NCBI GenBank assembly: GCA_964527565.1
Contig: CAZGOY010000004.1
Span: 1 to 64,000, forward strand
Origin: JAGXQV01 sp964527565
Lineage (GTDB): Bacteria; Pseudomonadota; Gammaproteobacteria; Burkholderiales; Sulfuricellaceae
Length of the DNA: 64,000 nt
Direction: 5' to 3'
Shown here in pieces: positions 1-7,710 of the stretch (positions are counted from its first letter, which is position 1; every line of letters begins with the position of its first letter). The position numbers and the translations under genes are program-made. Under the pieces are notes generated by a model, which saw only the letters and a list, made by a program, of their open reading frames with translations, searched no databases and was not told the DNA's origin.

Positions 1-42
1 CGGGGAGCGATGAAATTGCACAGTGGGATGTTTATGCAATAT

Positions 43-588
43 TCAGGTTAGCCGTGCCAGCTCGTTGAGGTCGGCGCGGTTGGCCGCGCCGGACTGGTGC
101 GAGAGCATGTGGATGTCTTCATAAATCAGATGGGCGGCCTGTTCGTTCACGCAGGCGTGGGATAGCGCCGCCCACAGCATGCCGGCCAGTTCTTCGCCGC
201 GGGTCAGTGCCGAGCGCCAGGCGCAGAGCAGGCCGTCGGCGCTTTTGATGCGCCCCATGCGGCGTAGCGTCAGCGTGAACTTGAGCTCCAGATGCTTCTG
301 CATCAATTCGGAAAAATCATTGCGGTCGCGCGCCAGCCCCACGGCGGTGCTGTGCAGCGCGTAGTCCGATTCGCTGTCCCAGCCTTCCAGCCCGGCGCGG
401 CGCGCCAGCCTGCGCAATTCTTCCACGCTGAGGCAGGTGCCGATGAGCGGGCAGTGGTACTTGCCGGCGATGTCCCACAGCTTGCGTCGGCGCGGCAGCG
501 CCTGCCGCGTTGGCGGAGGCATGCCCGCCCTGGCGGGGAAGGGCGCACCCGTTATTTCCTGCGCCGTGGCTTGACTGGCGATACACAT
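43..588 (-). CDS. Conserved-looking hypothetical protein at the end of the hemP operon
   Basis: 181 aa, function not recognised. The protein has no signal peptide or membrane segment. The first ~30 residues are low-complexity; the rest is predicted helical, with a CPLIGTCLS segment near residue 46 containing two cysteines and a third Cys-containing region (SHACVNEQA) near residue 143. The start ATG at 588 has a TAGGAG ribosome site that overlaps the hemP stop codon, so translation is probably coupled to hemP. Being last in a Fur-boxed operon with HemP and a HmoA-like protein suggests a role in iron or haem metabolism, but this is inference from position only. Confidence 0.7.
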   Translation of the reverse strand: MCIASQATAQEITGAPFPARAGMPPPTRQALPRRRKLWDIAGKYHCPLIGTCLSVEELRRLARRAGLEGWDSESDYALHSTAVGLARDRNDFSELMQKHLELKFTLTLRRMGRIKSADGLLCAWRSALTRGEELAGMLWAALSHACVNEQAAHLIYEDIHMLSHQSGAANRADLNELARLT

Positions 589-598
589 GAGGGAACTC

Positions 599-784
599 CT
601 ACTTGGTGAGGATCAGCTTGCCTTTGCTGGTGATGGTCAGGCGGTATTCCTGGCCGTCGTGCAGCAGGCGCAGTTCGCGGCTCTCGCCCAGCAGCTCGCG
701 GACTTCGATGCGCCGGGGCGCGGGAGGTGCGTCGGCGTTCCGGCCGGGAGGCGTGCGTTCACGCATTTTATTTTCCGGGTTCAA
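599..784 (-). CDS. hemP: Hemin uptake protein HemP
   Basis: 61 aa, typical of the HemP family (about 60 aa). The C-terminal half carries the family signature: LLHDGQEYRL followed by a basic strand ending in KLILTK. HemP proteins in proteobacteria are small, Fur-regulated and needed for haem uptake gene expression or function; the biochemical role is not settled. The frame opens with TTG at 784, preceded by AGGAG at a 7-nt spacing (792-796); an ATG lies six codons further in (766) without as good a site. It sits between the 36-aa peptide gene and the 181-aa gene. Confidence 0.85.
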   Translation of the reverse strand: MNPENKMRERTPPGRNADAPPAPRRIEVRELLGESRELRLLHDGQEYRLTITSKGKLILTK

Positions 785-803
785 GGGGTGGCTCCTGTCG
801 GCT

Positions 804-914
804 TCAAGCCAGATTCCGCAACAAATAGGGCGCCGTCGTTCCGAAGACCAATAGCGCGAGGATGAATGCCGCCTGCCAGGCGTTGCCGCGGCATAACCAG
901 ATGAGCGTTTTCAT
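804..914 (-). CDS. Small hydrophobic peptide, 36 aa
   Basis: An ATG at 914 with AGGAG about 9 nt upstream opens a 36-codon frame: a basic, Cys-containing N-terminus (MKTLIWLCRGN), a hydrophobic helix of about 20 residues (AAFILALLVFG), then a short polar tail. It fills the gap between the EAL gene and hemP on the same strand, and its stop lies just before the hemP ribosome site. That arrangement and the ribosome site are the evidence for coding. A single-pass inner-membrane peptide is likely; function unknown. Confidence 0.5.
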   Translation of the reverse strand: MKTLIWLCRGNAWQAAFILALLVFGTTAPYLLRNLA

Positions 915-926
915 GTCGGGGGTCTC

Positions 927-1727
927 CTACCATTTTTCGGTGATGAAACGGTCGCGGAAGTAATAGCCCTGCACGCAGTCGAATCCGATATCGTGCGCCA
1001 GCGCCAGGTCGCCGAGGGTTTCCACCCCTTCCAGCACGGTGCGCGCCCCCGCCGCGCGCGCCATGCCGTGGAACCATTCCAGGACGGCGAGCTTGCGGTT
1101 GCCGCGGTTAGCCAGCCAGGCGCGGTCGAACTTGATGAAGGTCGAATCGCAGAAACTGCCGAACGACACCAGGCCGTTGGATACGCCCAGGTCATCGGTC
1201 GCCACCTTGATGTCGGCGCCCTTGAAATCGGAAATCATGGCGCGGGTGCGCACCACGTCACGGATATGCAGGTTTTCGATAACCTCGATGAGAATCTCGC
1301 GTCCGGGGCAACGGTGGCTACGGAACAACTCGGTAAAGAGATTGCCGCCGGGCGTGCTCCCGGCATGGAAACTATCCGGGTCGAGATTGAGGAACAGCAG
1401 TTCGGTTTTCGGCGCTTGCAGAATCTGGAGCCGCTTGGCTTCCAGCTCGGTGTGGAACAGCAGCAAGGGGTTTTCGTGGAGCATGCCGAACACCAGTTCG
1501 GGGGATACGGCTTCGCCGCTGGCCCGGTAAAAACGGGCCAGCGCCTCGTAGCCCAGGGTCTCGCCGGTGATGGTGTCCACCACCGGCTGGTATTCCACCC
1601 CGAAACGGCGGCTCAACAGCATGTCGAGCAGTTCGTGTGCGTGCAGGGTGCCGCCGGCGAGCAGCGGGCGCGCCTGGGCCGTCAGGCATTCGATGGCATG
1701 AAACTCTTCCTTCAGGATGGCGTTCAT
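927..1727 (-). CDS. EAL-domain c-di-GMP phosphodiesterase
   Basis: 266 aa, a stand-alone EAL domain with about 35 extra N-terminal residues. Motifs seen in order: YQPVVD, the EAL triplet (GYEALARF), FLNLDP (metal-binding Asn), ILIEVIE, ATDDLG (the Asp pair), FIKFD (Lys and Asp), VLEGVE and QGYYF. All residues normally required for c-di-GMP hydrolysis appear present, so the enzyme is probably active. The start at 1727 is preceded by AGGAGA at 7 nt; the frame stays open upstream but without homology. It lies inside the haem/iron operon downstream of the Fur box, so its expression may follow iron status (inference). Confidence 0.85.
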   Translation of the reverse strand: MNAILKEEFHAIECLTAQARPLLAGGTLHAHELLDMLLSRRFGVEYQPVVDTITGETLGYEALARFYRASGEAVSPELVFGMLHENPLLLFHTELEAKRLQILQAPKTELLFLNLDPDSFHAGSTPGGNLFTELFRSHRCPGREILIEVIENLHIRDVVRTRAMISDFKGADIKVATDDLGVSNGLVSFGSFCDSTFIKFDRAWLANRGNRKLAVLEWFHGMARAAGARTVLEGVETLGDLALAHDIGFDCVQGYYFRDRFITEKW

Positions 1728-1828
1728 CGGCGTTTCTCCTTGCGGCAATGGATGGACATGTTGCGCCGTCCGGTCGATCCGGCGCGCAACCCTGCGGCGA
1801 TAGGGAAGTGAGAGGTTCATGATGCCCC

Positions 1829-2161
1829 CTACGCCGCCAGCCTGAGCGGAATATCCGTCGCCGGCGAGACTTCGGTTTGCTTTCTGCGCACGATGGGATG
1901 GGTGAAACCGCCGGATAGCGCGCCGATGGAAAGGGTGAAGGCCGACGAAGCGATCCAGTTCTGAAAATGGCTGCGTGACAGCCAGGTGCTTTCCACCACG
2001 TAGGGAGTGTTGCCCTTGGTCGGCGCCTGCACGCGCAGATTGACCAGACCGCGTTGCACGTTCATCAGCCCGGTAAAAAGCTGAAGCCGCTCCTGGAAGG
2101 AATGCTTGCGTTCCTTGTGAACAAAAAATTTGTCGTTTACGCAAATCATTTCGGAAATCAT
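1829..2161 (-). CDS. HmoA/ABM-family haem-degrading monooxygenase-like protein
   Basis: 110 aa, one antibiotic-biosynthesis-monooxygenase fold as in HmoA, HmoB and IsdG-type proteins. The core reads MNVQRGLVNLRV (beta strand), then PYVVESTWLSRSHFQNWIASSAF, the strand and helix that carry the family signature. Members close to HmoA open the haem ring to free iron; others are anthrone-type oxygenases. The hemP operon and the Fur box favour the haem role. The ATG at 2161 follows AGGAGG, an excellent ribosome site. It is the first gene after the Fur box. Confidence 0.75.
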   Translation of the reverse strand: MISEMICVNDKFFVHKERKHSFQERLQLFTGLMNVQRGLVNLRVQAPTKGNTPYVVESTWLSRSHFQNWIASSAFTLSIGALSGGFTHPIVRRKQTEVSPATDIPLRLAA

Positions 2162-2255
2162 GTGAAACCTCCTGAAAAAAGAGTCAACCGGATGGCTGGC
2201 TACCTTCGACCGGTGGTCTGTGGCGCTGGCTGGAATTTGTTTTTCGATTCAATCG

Positions 2256-2274
2256 AATGATAACCATTCTCATT
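2256..2274 (-). promoter_or_regulatory. Fur box upstream of the HmoA-EAL-hemP operon
   Basis: The sequence AATGATAACCATTCTCATT resembles the 19-bp Fur consensus GATAATGATAATCATTATC. It lies about 95 bp upstream of the first ATG (2161) in AT-rich DNA that contrasts with its surroundings. Gene content downstream (HemP, haem oxygenase-like) fits Fur control. Confidence 0.7.
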
Positions 2275-2316
2275 AAATAAGTAAACCCTTTAACCTTTAA
2301 AAACTCAGTCTATCCG

Positions 2317-2499
2317 CCAGGGCAATCGCACTATGTGGAAACACGGTGCTTTTCAGGCCCCAGCCAGACCGTCTCCCCCTTTGCAAAAGGGGGATTAAGG
2401 GGGATTTCAGCGGCGTTGGAGATTCCATCACCGTAGAAATCCCCCCTCGCCCCCCTTTTGCAAAGGGGGGGGGGGAATCAGATAGTGCGATTGCCCTGG
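2317..2499. mobile_element. MITE-like element, copy A (183 bp)
   Basis: Bounded by perfect 18-bp inverted ends, CCAGGGCAATCGCACTAT at 2317-2334 and its complement at 2482-2499. Inside is a second long inverted repeat (CCCCCTTTGCAAAAGGGGG and its partner) that can fold the whole element into a hairpin. No transposase frame. A second copy lies at 62387-62571. No convincing target duplication is visible here. A 13-G run at 2463-2475 is likely to vary in length. Confidence 0.75.
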
Positions 2500-2623
2500 T
2501 TTATCTTCGGATGGTCGCGGACAAGAAATGTGTTTTCTGGGAAAATCGCCGACTTTACCGCCAGGGTTCCATCGGGTGCGCAGCCTTGGCATATTTCCAC
2601 ACATTCACCAAAGCCTCTCGACC

Positions 2624-3736
2624 ATGTCTCATCATAAAGTCAAAATTATTGATCTTGGGCAACAGCAAAAACCCGCGCGTCTTTCCCCCGCACAGAAAAA
2701 ATTCAACGCTTTGATCCAGAAAATCGATGATCAGAAAAAGCTGCTGGCCGTATGGCAGGAAACCCTTCCCCTATGCCAGCAGAAAGTCGCCGGAAAACTG
2801 GTTCCGCTGCAAGAGACCTACGGCGAGCATCAGACGGCAATGGTGCATCTGATCGACAGCCTCGCGACGACGCACAAATTCACCCGCAACCAGCAGGAGA
2901 AGATCGCGCATCTGATTACCTCGATTTGCGAGGAGCTGATTTCCCGGCAGGGGCGCGAAGAGTTGAAGCCGATTTACAACCGTTACAGCGAATGGGATTT
3001 CGATGAAGCCGCCAGCGAAGGCAACGATATGGCTGCCGCGCTACTGAAGGACATGTTCGAACAGCAATTTGGCGTCGAACTGGATATGGATGATTTCGAC
3101 TTATCCGACCCGGAGGGGCTGGCGGACAGACTGACGGAACAGATGGAAGAAAACTACCGGCAAGCCGAGGAAGCGCGCCCCAAGCGCAAGAAAACCGCCA
3201 GACAACTGGCCAAGGAAGCGCGCGAGCAGGAAGAGGAGGCCAATGTCAGCAAATCCATCCAGGCGGTTTACCGGCAACTGGTGACGGCCCTGCACCCCGA
3301 CCGTGAACCGGACATGGAAGAGCGTGCGCGCAAGACCGAATTGATGAAAAAGGTGACAGTCGCTTACGGAAAACGGGATTTGCTCCAGTTGTTGGAACTA
3401 CAGTTGAGCGTCGAACAAATCGACCAGAGCAAAATCAACAACATTGCCGAGGATCGCCTGAAACATTACAACAAAATCCTGCAAAACCAGTTCGAAGAGC
3501 TTCAGGAGGAGGTGATGTCCACGGAAATGCAGTTCAGGGAAATGGCGGGCCTTTCGCCCTACGAACGCCTGACCCCCAAGCGCGTGGTGGCGCTGCTCGA
3601 CGAGGACATCCGCGCGCTACGCGGGGAAATCGTCCATATCGAGAATGACTTGCGGCGATTCAGGGACGTGAAACAGTTCAAGTCCTGGCTCAGGGATTTC
3701 CGCATTCCCGAACCCGATTTCAACCCGTTTTTTTGA
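2624..3736 (+). CDS. J-domain (DnaJ-like) protein
   Basis: 370 aa, soluble and mostly helical. A J-domain-like segment near residues 210-250 contains YRQLVTALHPDREPD, with the HPD tripeptide that activates Hsp70 ATPases. It is preceded by a highly charged linker (RPKRKKTARQLAKEAREQEEE) and followed by coiled-coil-like helices. The internal position of the J domain separates it from DnaJ itself and suggests a specialised co-chaperone. The ATG at 2624 (MSHHKVKII) is preferred over an upstream one at 2528 because the extra residues look non-coding; no strong ribosome site is visible. It is convergent with the minus-strand gene ending at 3737. Confidence 0.7.
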   Translation: MSHHKVKIIDLGQQQKPARLSPAQKKFNALIQKIDDQKKLLAVWQETLPLCQQKVAGKLVPLQETYGEHQTAMVHLIDSLATTHKFTRNQQEKIAHLITSICEELISRQGREELKPIYNRYSEWDFDEAASEGNDMAAALLKDMFEQQFGVELDMDDFDLSDPEGLADRLTEQMEENYRQAEEARPKRKKTARQLAKEAREQEEEANVSKSIQAVYRQLVTALHPDREPDMEERARKTELMKKVTVAYGKRDLLQLLELQLSVEQIDQSKINNIAEDRLKHYNKILQNQFEELQEEVMSTEMQFREMAGLSPYERLTPKRVVALLDEDIRALRGEIVHIENDLRRFRDVKQFKSWLRDFRIPEPDFNPFF

Positions 3737-4156
3737 TTATTTCAGCAGGCGCTGCCGGTGGTGCGCCAGATGCACGCCGAGAGCGGCCAGGAACAGGCCG
3801 CCGCTGAGCGCGTGCCAGCGTTTGTTGCCCGCCGCTGCGAATGCCAGCGATACGGCGAGGCTGGCGAGCATGCCGTGCTTGGCATAGCGGTTGAGACGCG
3901 TCTGGGCGGTGTCGGGCCGGGGAGAAGCGAGTTCGGCATCCACTGCGGCATCGACGAAGGACTCCATGATTTCCGGTGCTGTCGCGGCGGCATCGTAGTA
4001 GAGCAGCAGGCTGCCGACAACGGGGTTGATTTCCGTCGAAGTCACGCCATCGCCTGCCGCCAGCGCGCTACGCAGCCTTTCCAGGCGCTCCGGCACACGC
4101 AGCTTGGGGTCGCGCACGCGAATGCGTCCAGGGATGGAGGAGGCGATGCGGCTCAT
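3737..4156 (-). CDS. HMA-like domain membrane protein, last gene of the fez-like operon
   Basis: 139 aa. Residues 1-75 form a ferredoxin-like HMA domain that lacks the metal-binding CxxC and carries instead SIPGRIRVR (residues 7-15). Two hydrophobic segments follow (around 94-107 and 115-128), ending in a His-rich tail HLAHHRQR. The start overlaps the ATPase stop by 4 nt, with GGAGAAATCACC before the ATG. The same GR(V/I)R motif occurs in the ATPase N-terminus and in the 112-aa protein at 7370, so the three domains are related. This agrees with ferrosome-associated proteins (recalled from published fez operons, not checked by search). Confidence 0.75.
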   Translation of the reverse strand: MSRIASSIPGRIRVRDPKLRVPERLERLRSALAAGDGVTSTEINPVVGSLLLYYDAAATAPEIMESFVDAAVDAELASPRPDTAQTRLNRYAKHGMLASLAVSLAFAAAGNKRWHALSGGLFLAALGVHLAHHRQRLLK

Positions 4157-6261
4157 GGTGATTTCTCCAGCTTGGGTTTTTTCTTGCCGCCGAGCAGCGC
4201 GTTGAGCAGGATGCCGATGGTGCTGCCGTTGTGCAGGATGGAGGCGCTGACCGGCGTCAGGCGCCCGGAAGCGGCGGCGGCGAGGATGGCGGTGTTGACG
4301 CCGACCGTCAGCTTGAAGTTGCGGTCGATCAACTCCAGCGTGGCATTGGCCAGCGCCTTGGCTTCGGCGATGGGCGCGATGCCGTCTTCCAGCAGGGCGA
4401 TGTCGGAGGTGAGGCGGGCGATGTCGGCCCCCCGCTGCATGGCGATGCCGACATGGGCACCGGCCAGCGCCGGGGTATCGTTGATGCCGTCACCGACAAA
4501 GGCGATGCGGTGGCCTTGTTCGCGCAGGCTTAGGACGATGTCGGCCTTCTGCTCGGGCAGCAATTCGGCGTGATAGCCGTCCAGCCCCAGTTGTTGCGCC
4601 AGTTCCGCAGCGCGTTCGTGATGGTCGCCGGTCAGCATGAGGATTTGCTTTACGCCCAGTTCGCGCAGGCGGGCGATGGTTGGCGCGCTGGCTGCGCGCA
4701 CCTGGTCCTTGAGCGCGATGATGCCGACCAGCCTGCCGCCGAAGCCGATGTACAGCAGGGTCTTGCCTTGCCTGAACAGCGTGTCGACTTGCAGGCGGTG
4801 CGGGTCGAGGGGAATGCCCTCGTCTTCCTCGACGAAATGCCGGGAGCCGACCACGATGCGTTGCCCATCGATGACGCTGGCCACGCCGTGGGCGGCGATG
4901 AATTGCACTTCCTTGTGGTCGAAATGGCGGTTGCAGCGCATGCGCGCCGCCTCGACCACCGCCATGGCGAGCGGATGGAAATAATGCTCTTCCACCGAGG
5001 CGGCCAGGCAGATCAGGTCGTTTGCCGTGAATTGGGGGTCGAAGGCCACCGAGTCGGTCACTTCCAGCGATCCGCTGGTGAGGGTGCCGGTCTTGTCGAA
5101 AATGAAGGTGTCGGCCTGGGCGAGCCGCTCCAGCACGTCGGCACCCTTGACCAGGATGCCCGCCTTGCCGGCCCGGTGCATGGCGGATTTGAAGGCCACC
5201 GGGGTAGCCAGCTTGAGCGCGCAGGAATAGTCCGCCTGCAGCACGGCGGCGGCGCGCTGCCAGTTGCCGGTGAGCAGGAAGGCGCCGCCGGCCAGCCCGA
5301 GCACCAGCGGCACCAGGCGGTCGGCGAGCCGCGAGGCGCCGAGCTGGGCCTCGCTTTTCGAGGCCAGCGATTGTTCGACGTAATCGGCGATGCGCGCGGC
5401 GGCGGTATAGCGCCCCACGTGTTCGGCGTAGATGCGTAGCCGCCCTTCCTCGATCACGGTGCCGGAGAGCGCCGCATCGCCGCGCGAGCGGTTCACTGCC
5501 AGGCTTTCGCCGGTCATCGAGGCTTCGTTGACCAGGGCTTCTCCGCCCAGAATCGTGCCGTCCACCGGGATGGTGGCACCGGCGCCGACGATCACCGTAT
5601 CGCCGGCCTGAACTTCGGCGGCGTCGATCTGGCACTCCTGTCCGTCGCGTTCCACCCACACCAGGCCGGTATCGGGGCGCAGCAGGCTTTTCAGCAGATC
5701 GTCGGAACGCCGCGCGATACTGTGTTCCAGGTATTCGCCCAACGCCAGCATGAACAGAGTGGTGTTGGCGGCGGTGTAATCGCGCCGCGCCGCCGAGATG
5801 GCGACGGCCAGTGCTTCCAGCACGTGGGAGGTGATGCCGTTGGCGAAGAGGTCGTCCAGCGCCTCGCCGAACAGCGGCACTGCTGCGGCCAGGGTGCTGG
5901 GCAGGCGCAGCGGCGTCGGCAGGCTGTTTGACGCCAGCAGCAGCGCGCCGCTGCCGACCACCCCGGCGAGTTCGTCGCGCGCCTGTTTCCCGCGCGGCTG
6001 GGCAGGCACGGCGAATTCCGGCCTGAGCATGGCTGCCTTCAGCCGGGTGTCGGAGGTCAGCGCCGGGTCGTAGCTCACCACCAGCGAGCGCGTCGCCGGA
6101 TTGACGCGGGCGCTGTGCACGCCGGCGAGGTTTTCGACGGCGCGGGCCAACTCGCGGGCATGCGGCGCGCCACCCTGCGCGCAGCGATAGCGGAAGCGCA
6201 CGCGCCCCCGGATATGGTGAACCACATCCAGGCCGGCGAAAGCGGTCGGCAGGGCAGTCAT
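4153..6261 (-). CDS. fezB: P1B-type metal ATPase, FezB-like (putative ferrosome ATPase)
   Basis: 702 aa. An N-terminal HMA-like domain (residues 10-80) has HHIRGRVRFR rather than CxxC. The P-type core is complete: MTGES at 249-253, DKTGT at 389-393 (phosphorylated Asp389), the P1B HP pair at 429-430, TGDHH near 542 and GDGIND at 588-593. The transmembrane metal site reads SCA (346-348) in place of CPC, so it is neither a classical copper nor zinc pump. From memory, P1B-6 ATPases including FezB of ferrosomes belong to such a non-CPC class; FezB loads iron into membrane-bound storage organelles. It sits fifth in a six-gene same-strand cluster matching fez operons. The start at 6261 excludes a long unlikely upstream extension; its ribosome site is weak. 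Confidence 0.8.
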   Translation of the reverse strand: MTALPTAFAGLDVVHHIRGRVRFRYRCAQGGAPHARELARAVENLAGVHSARVNPATRSLVVSYDPALTSDTRLKAAMLRPEFAVPAQPRGKQARDELAGVVGSGALLLASNSLPTPLRLPSTLAAAVPLFGEALDDLFANGITSHVLEALAVAISAARRDYTAANTTLFMLALGEYLEHSIARRSDDLLKSLLRPDTGLVWVERDGQECQIDAAEVQAGDTVIVGAGATIPVDGTILGGEALVNEASMTGESLAVNRSRGDAALSGTVIEEGRLRIYAEHVGRYTAAARIADYVEQSLASKSEAQLGASRLADRLVPLVLGLAGGAFLLTGNWQRAAAVLQADYSCALKLATPVAFKSAMHRAGKAGILVKGADVLERLAQADTFIFDKTGTLTSGSLEVTDSVAFDPQFTANDLICLAASVEEHYFHPLAMAVVEAARMRCNRHFDHKEVQFIAAHGVASVIDGQRIVVGSRHFVEEDEGIPLDPHRLQVDTLFRQGKTLLYIGFGGRLVGIIALKDQVRAASAPTIARLRELGVKQILMLTGDHHERAAELAQQLGLDGYHAELLPEQKADIVLSLREQGHRIAFVGDGINDTPALAGAHVGIAMQRGADIARLTSDIALLEDGIAPIAEAKALANATLELIDRNFKLTVGVNTAILAAAASGRLTPVSASILHNGSTIGILLNALLGGKKKPKLEKSP

Positions 6262-6269
6262 GGCGCTGC

Positions 6270-6581
6270 TTAACGCTCCGCTTGCATCTCGGCCTGGATG
6301 TCGGCCATCTGTTCCTTCATTTCCGCGAATCCACCCGCGACGCTGCTGTAGAGTCCGATGCCGGCCTTGAGCAGCATGCCGCGCAACTTTTCGTCGCTCA
6401 ATACGTAGACCGCCGCCGCGCCGAGCAGTGCGCCGACCACGAATTGTTCCCTGCGCTTCAGGCCCAGGGACTTCTCCAGGGTACGCAACAGGCCGGGGCG
6501 ATTGGGGGCGGCAGCCAGAATTCCGTCCTGCCACATGGCGTCGCGGCGTTTTGCTTGCTTGCGGTCCTTTTTCTTGCTCAT
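6270..6581 (-). CDS. Small membrane-associated protein of the fez-like operon
   Basis: 103 aa. A Lys/Arg-rich N-terminus (MSKKKDRKQAKRRD) is followed by one hydrophobic segment near residues 48-62 (VVGALLGAAAVYVLS), a second mildly hydrophobic stretch, and an acidic helical tail (EMKEQMADIQAEMQAE). Not recognised by family. It starts inside the preceding gene (4-nt ATGA overlap at 6578-6581) with AGGAG at good spacing and ends 8 nt before the ATPase. The set of small Ala/Gly-rich membrane proteins next to the ATPase fits a role in shaping or anchoring a membrane compartment (inference). Confidence 0.7.
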   Translation of the reverse strand: MSKKKDRKQAKRRDAMWQDGILAAAPNRPGLLRTLEKSLGLKRREQFVVGALLGAAAVYVLSDEKLRGMLLKAGIGLYSSVAGGFAEMKEQMADIQAEMQAER

Positions 6582-6919
6582 GGCATTTCTCCTATAAAGT
6601 TGATTGGGGTGTCCGGTGGCGTTTCCACCCGAAGCAGATGCTCGGCGAGCACCAAGGCCAGCGATCCGGCGGTGATGACGCCCAGTGCCCGGAACGGAGC
6701 ATTGCGCCGCAGGGCTTCGGCAGCCGCCGCGCCCGCCGAAAGCGCGGCGCCGCCCTGAAGCGCCATTTTAAGAACCCGGCGCACGGCGGGCTGCGACGGC
6801 ATCCGCTTGCCGTCGTTCTGGAAGGCGGCGAGCAGCCCGGTGGCGACAAAGCCACGCGCGAAGTTGTCGCGCACTTCCGCCATCGCGCGCGCGCGACGGA
6901 GTTTTTTGGGCATTTTCAT
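6578..6919 (-). CDS. Small hydrophobic protein of the fez-like operon
   Basis: 113 aa with a basic N-terminus and two Ala/Gly-rich hydrophobic helices (about residues 53-68, GGAALSAGAAAAEAL, and 77-93, LGVITAGSLALVLAEHL). It overlaps both neighbours by 4 nt (ATGA), so it is translationally coupled to the genes on each side. No known domain was recognised. Position within the six-gene cluster is the only functional clue. Confidence 0.7.
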   Translation of the reverse strand: MKMPKKLRRARAMAEVRDNFARGFVATGLLAAFQNDGKRMPSQPAVRRVLKMALQGGAALSAGAAAAEALRRNAPFRALGVITAGSLALVLAEHLLRVETPPDTPINFIGEMP

Positions 6920-7278
6920 GATGCGGAGTCAGGCGACGCCTTCCCGGTAGTCTTGTCCGCGCGTTTGCGGGGCGCGCGCCTGGATTTCGCCGTGGCGGCA
7001 TCCGCTTGTTGCGGCGTACCGGCTTCCACCGGCGTAACGGCCCGCGCTGCCTCATCCTTTCCGGCACTCAGGCGCTGGCGCGCAGCCGCCGAAGAAGCCT
7101 CGACGGCGGACAGGCCGGAAAGCGTGGCATCGTGCAGCTTGTCCTGCGCCTTGCCGAGACCATCACGGGTTTTTTCCTGAAGCTTTTCCAGCCCGGCGCG
7201 CGTTCCGTCACTGCGCATCAGCCTGACGGCAACCACGCCGGCCAGTAGACCGGCGGCAAAGGGAAGAAGTGGCAGCAT
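6916..7278 (-). CDS. Membrane-anchored, Ala/Lys-rich protein of the fez-like operon
   Basis: 120 aa. An N-terminal hydrophobic helix (MLPLLPFAAGLLAGVVAVRLM) anchors a long charged, Ala-rich helical region rich in Lys, Asp and Gln, ending in a basic, disordered tail (SRRAPRKRADKTTGK). The pattern recalls YtxH-like or apolipoprotein-like amphipathic proteins that bind membranes. The ATG at 7278 has AGGAG eight nucleotides upstream, so the in-frame upstream extension is rejected. It overlaps the next gene by 4 nt. Confidence 0.7.
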   Translation of the reverse strand: MLPLLPFAAGLLAGVVAVRLMRSDGTRAGLEKLQEKTRDGLGKAQDKLHDATLSGLSAVEASSAAARQRLSAGKDEAARAVTPVEAGTPQQADAATAKSRRAPRKRADKTTGKASPDSAS

Positions 7279-7369
7279 GGGGAATTCTCCTTTCGGTGGG
7301 GAAAAGGCGGTGCGAATGCACTGCCGTCTTGAAACTTTACACACTTTGCGCACCCGAATCATGGGTGCA

Positions 7370-7708
7370 TTACGCCCTTGTGCACTGGTGTTTTTCATGC
7401 AGGATGTCCACCAGGATTTGTGCCTCCGGCGTCTCCCGGCAAGCCAGCAGGTCTTCCCATGCTTGCGGAGGGATAACGTCGGCGTCGTATTCCACCGTGC
7501 AGGAACGCGCCAGCAGGTTGATCCGCATGGCGGATATGCCGCGAATGTCGCTCAGCGCATCCCGCAGGCGCTCCGGGTGCAGGGCATCCAGCCCGGAGAG
7601 TTCAGCCATGCCGATGTCGAGCTTGATGCGCACCCGTCCGGGAATGTGGTGGGCAATGCCCGCCTGCGGCGCGAAACGTTCGATGAATTGCCATGCCTGC
7701 GTGCTCAT
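7370..7708 (-). CDS. HMA-like domain protein, first gene of the six-gene fez-like cluster
   Basis: 112 aa, a soluble HMA-like fold with no CxxC. The N-terminal strand carries HHIPGRVRIKLD (residues 20-31), the same GRVR motif as in the ATPase (residues 19-22) and as GRIR in the 139-aa protein. Later elements are IRGISAMRINLLARSCTVEYD, typical of the second and third strands of HMA domains, and an acidic helix. It starts 2 nt after the stop of the TonB receptor gene, so the two are almost certainly co-transcribed. A role in delivering or sensing iron for the ATPase is inferred. Confidence 0.75.
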   Translation of the reverse strand: MSTQAWQFIERFAPQAGIAHHIPGRVRIKLDIGMAELSGLDALHPERLRDALSDIRGISAMRINLLARSCTVEYDADVIPPQAWEDLLACRETPEAQILVDILHEKHQCTRA

Positions 7709-7710
7709 GA

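Noticed and set aside
2371..2475. Rho-independent terminator for the gene at 2162
   Set aside because: The stem belongs to a discrete 183-bp element with its own inverted ends and a second copy elsewhere; no T-run follows it.
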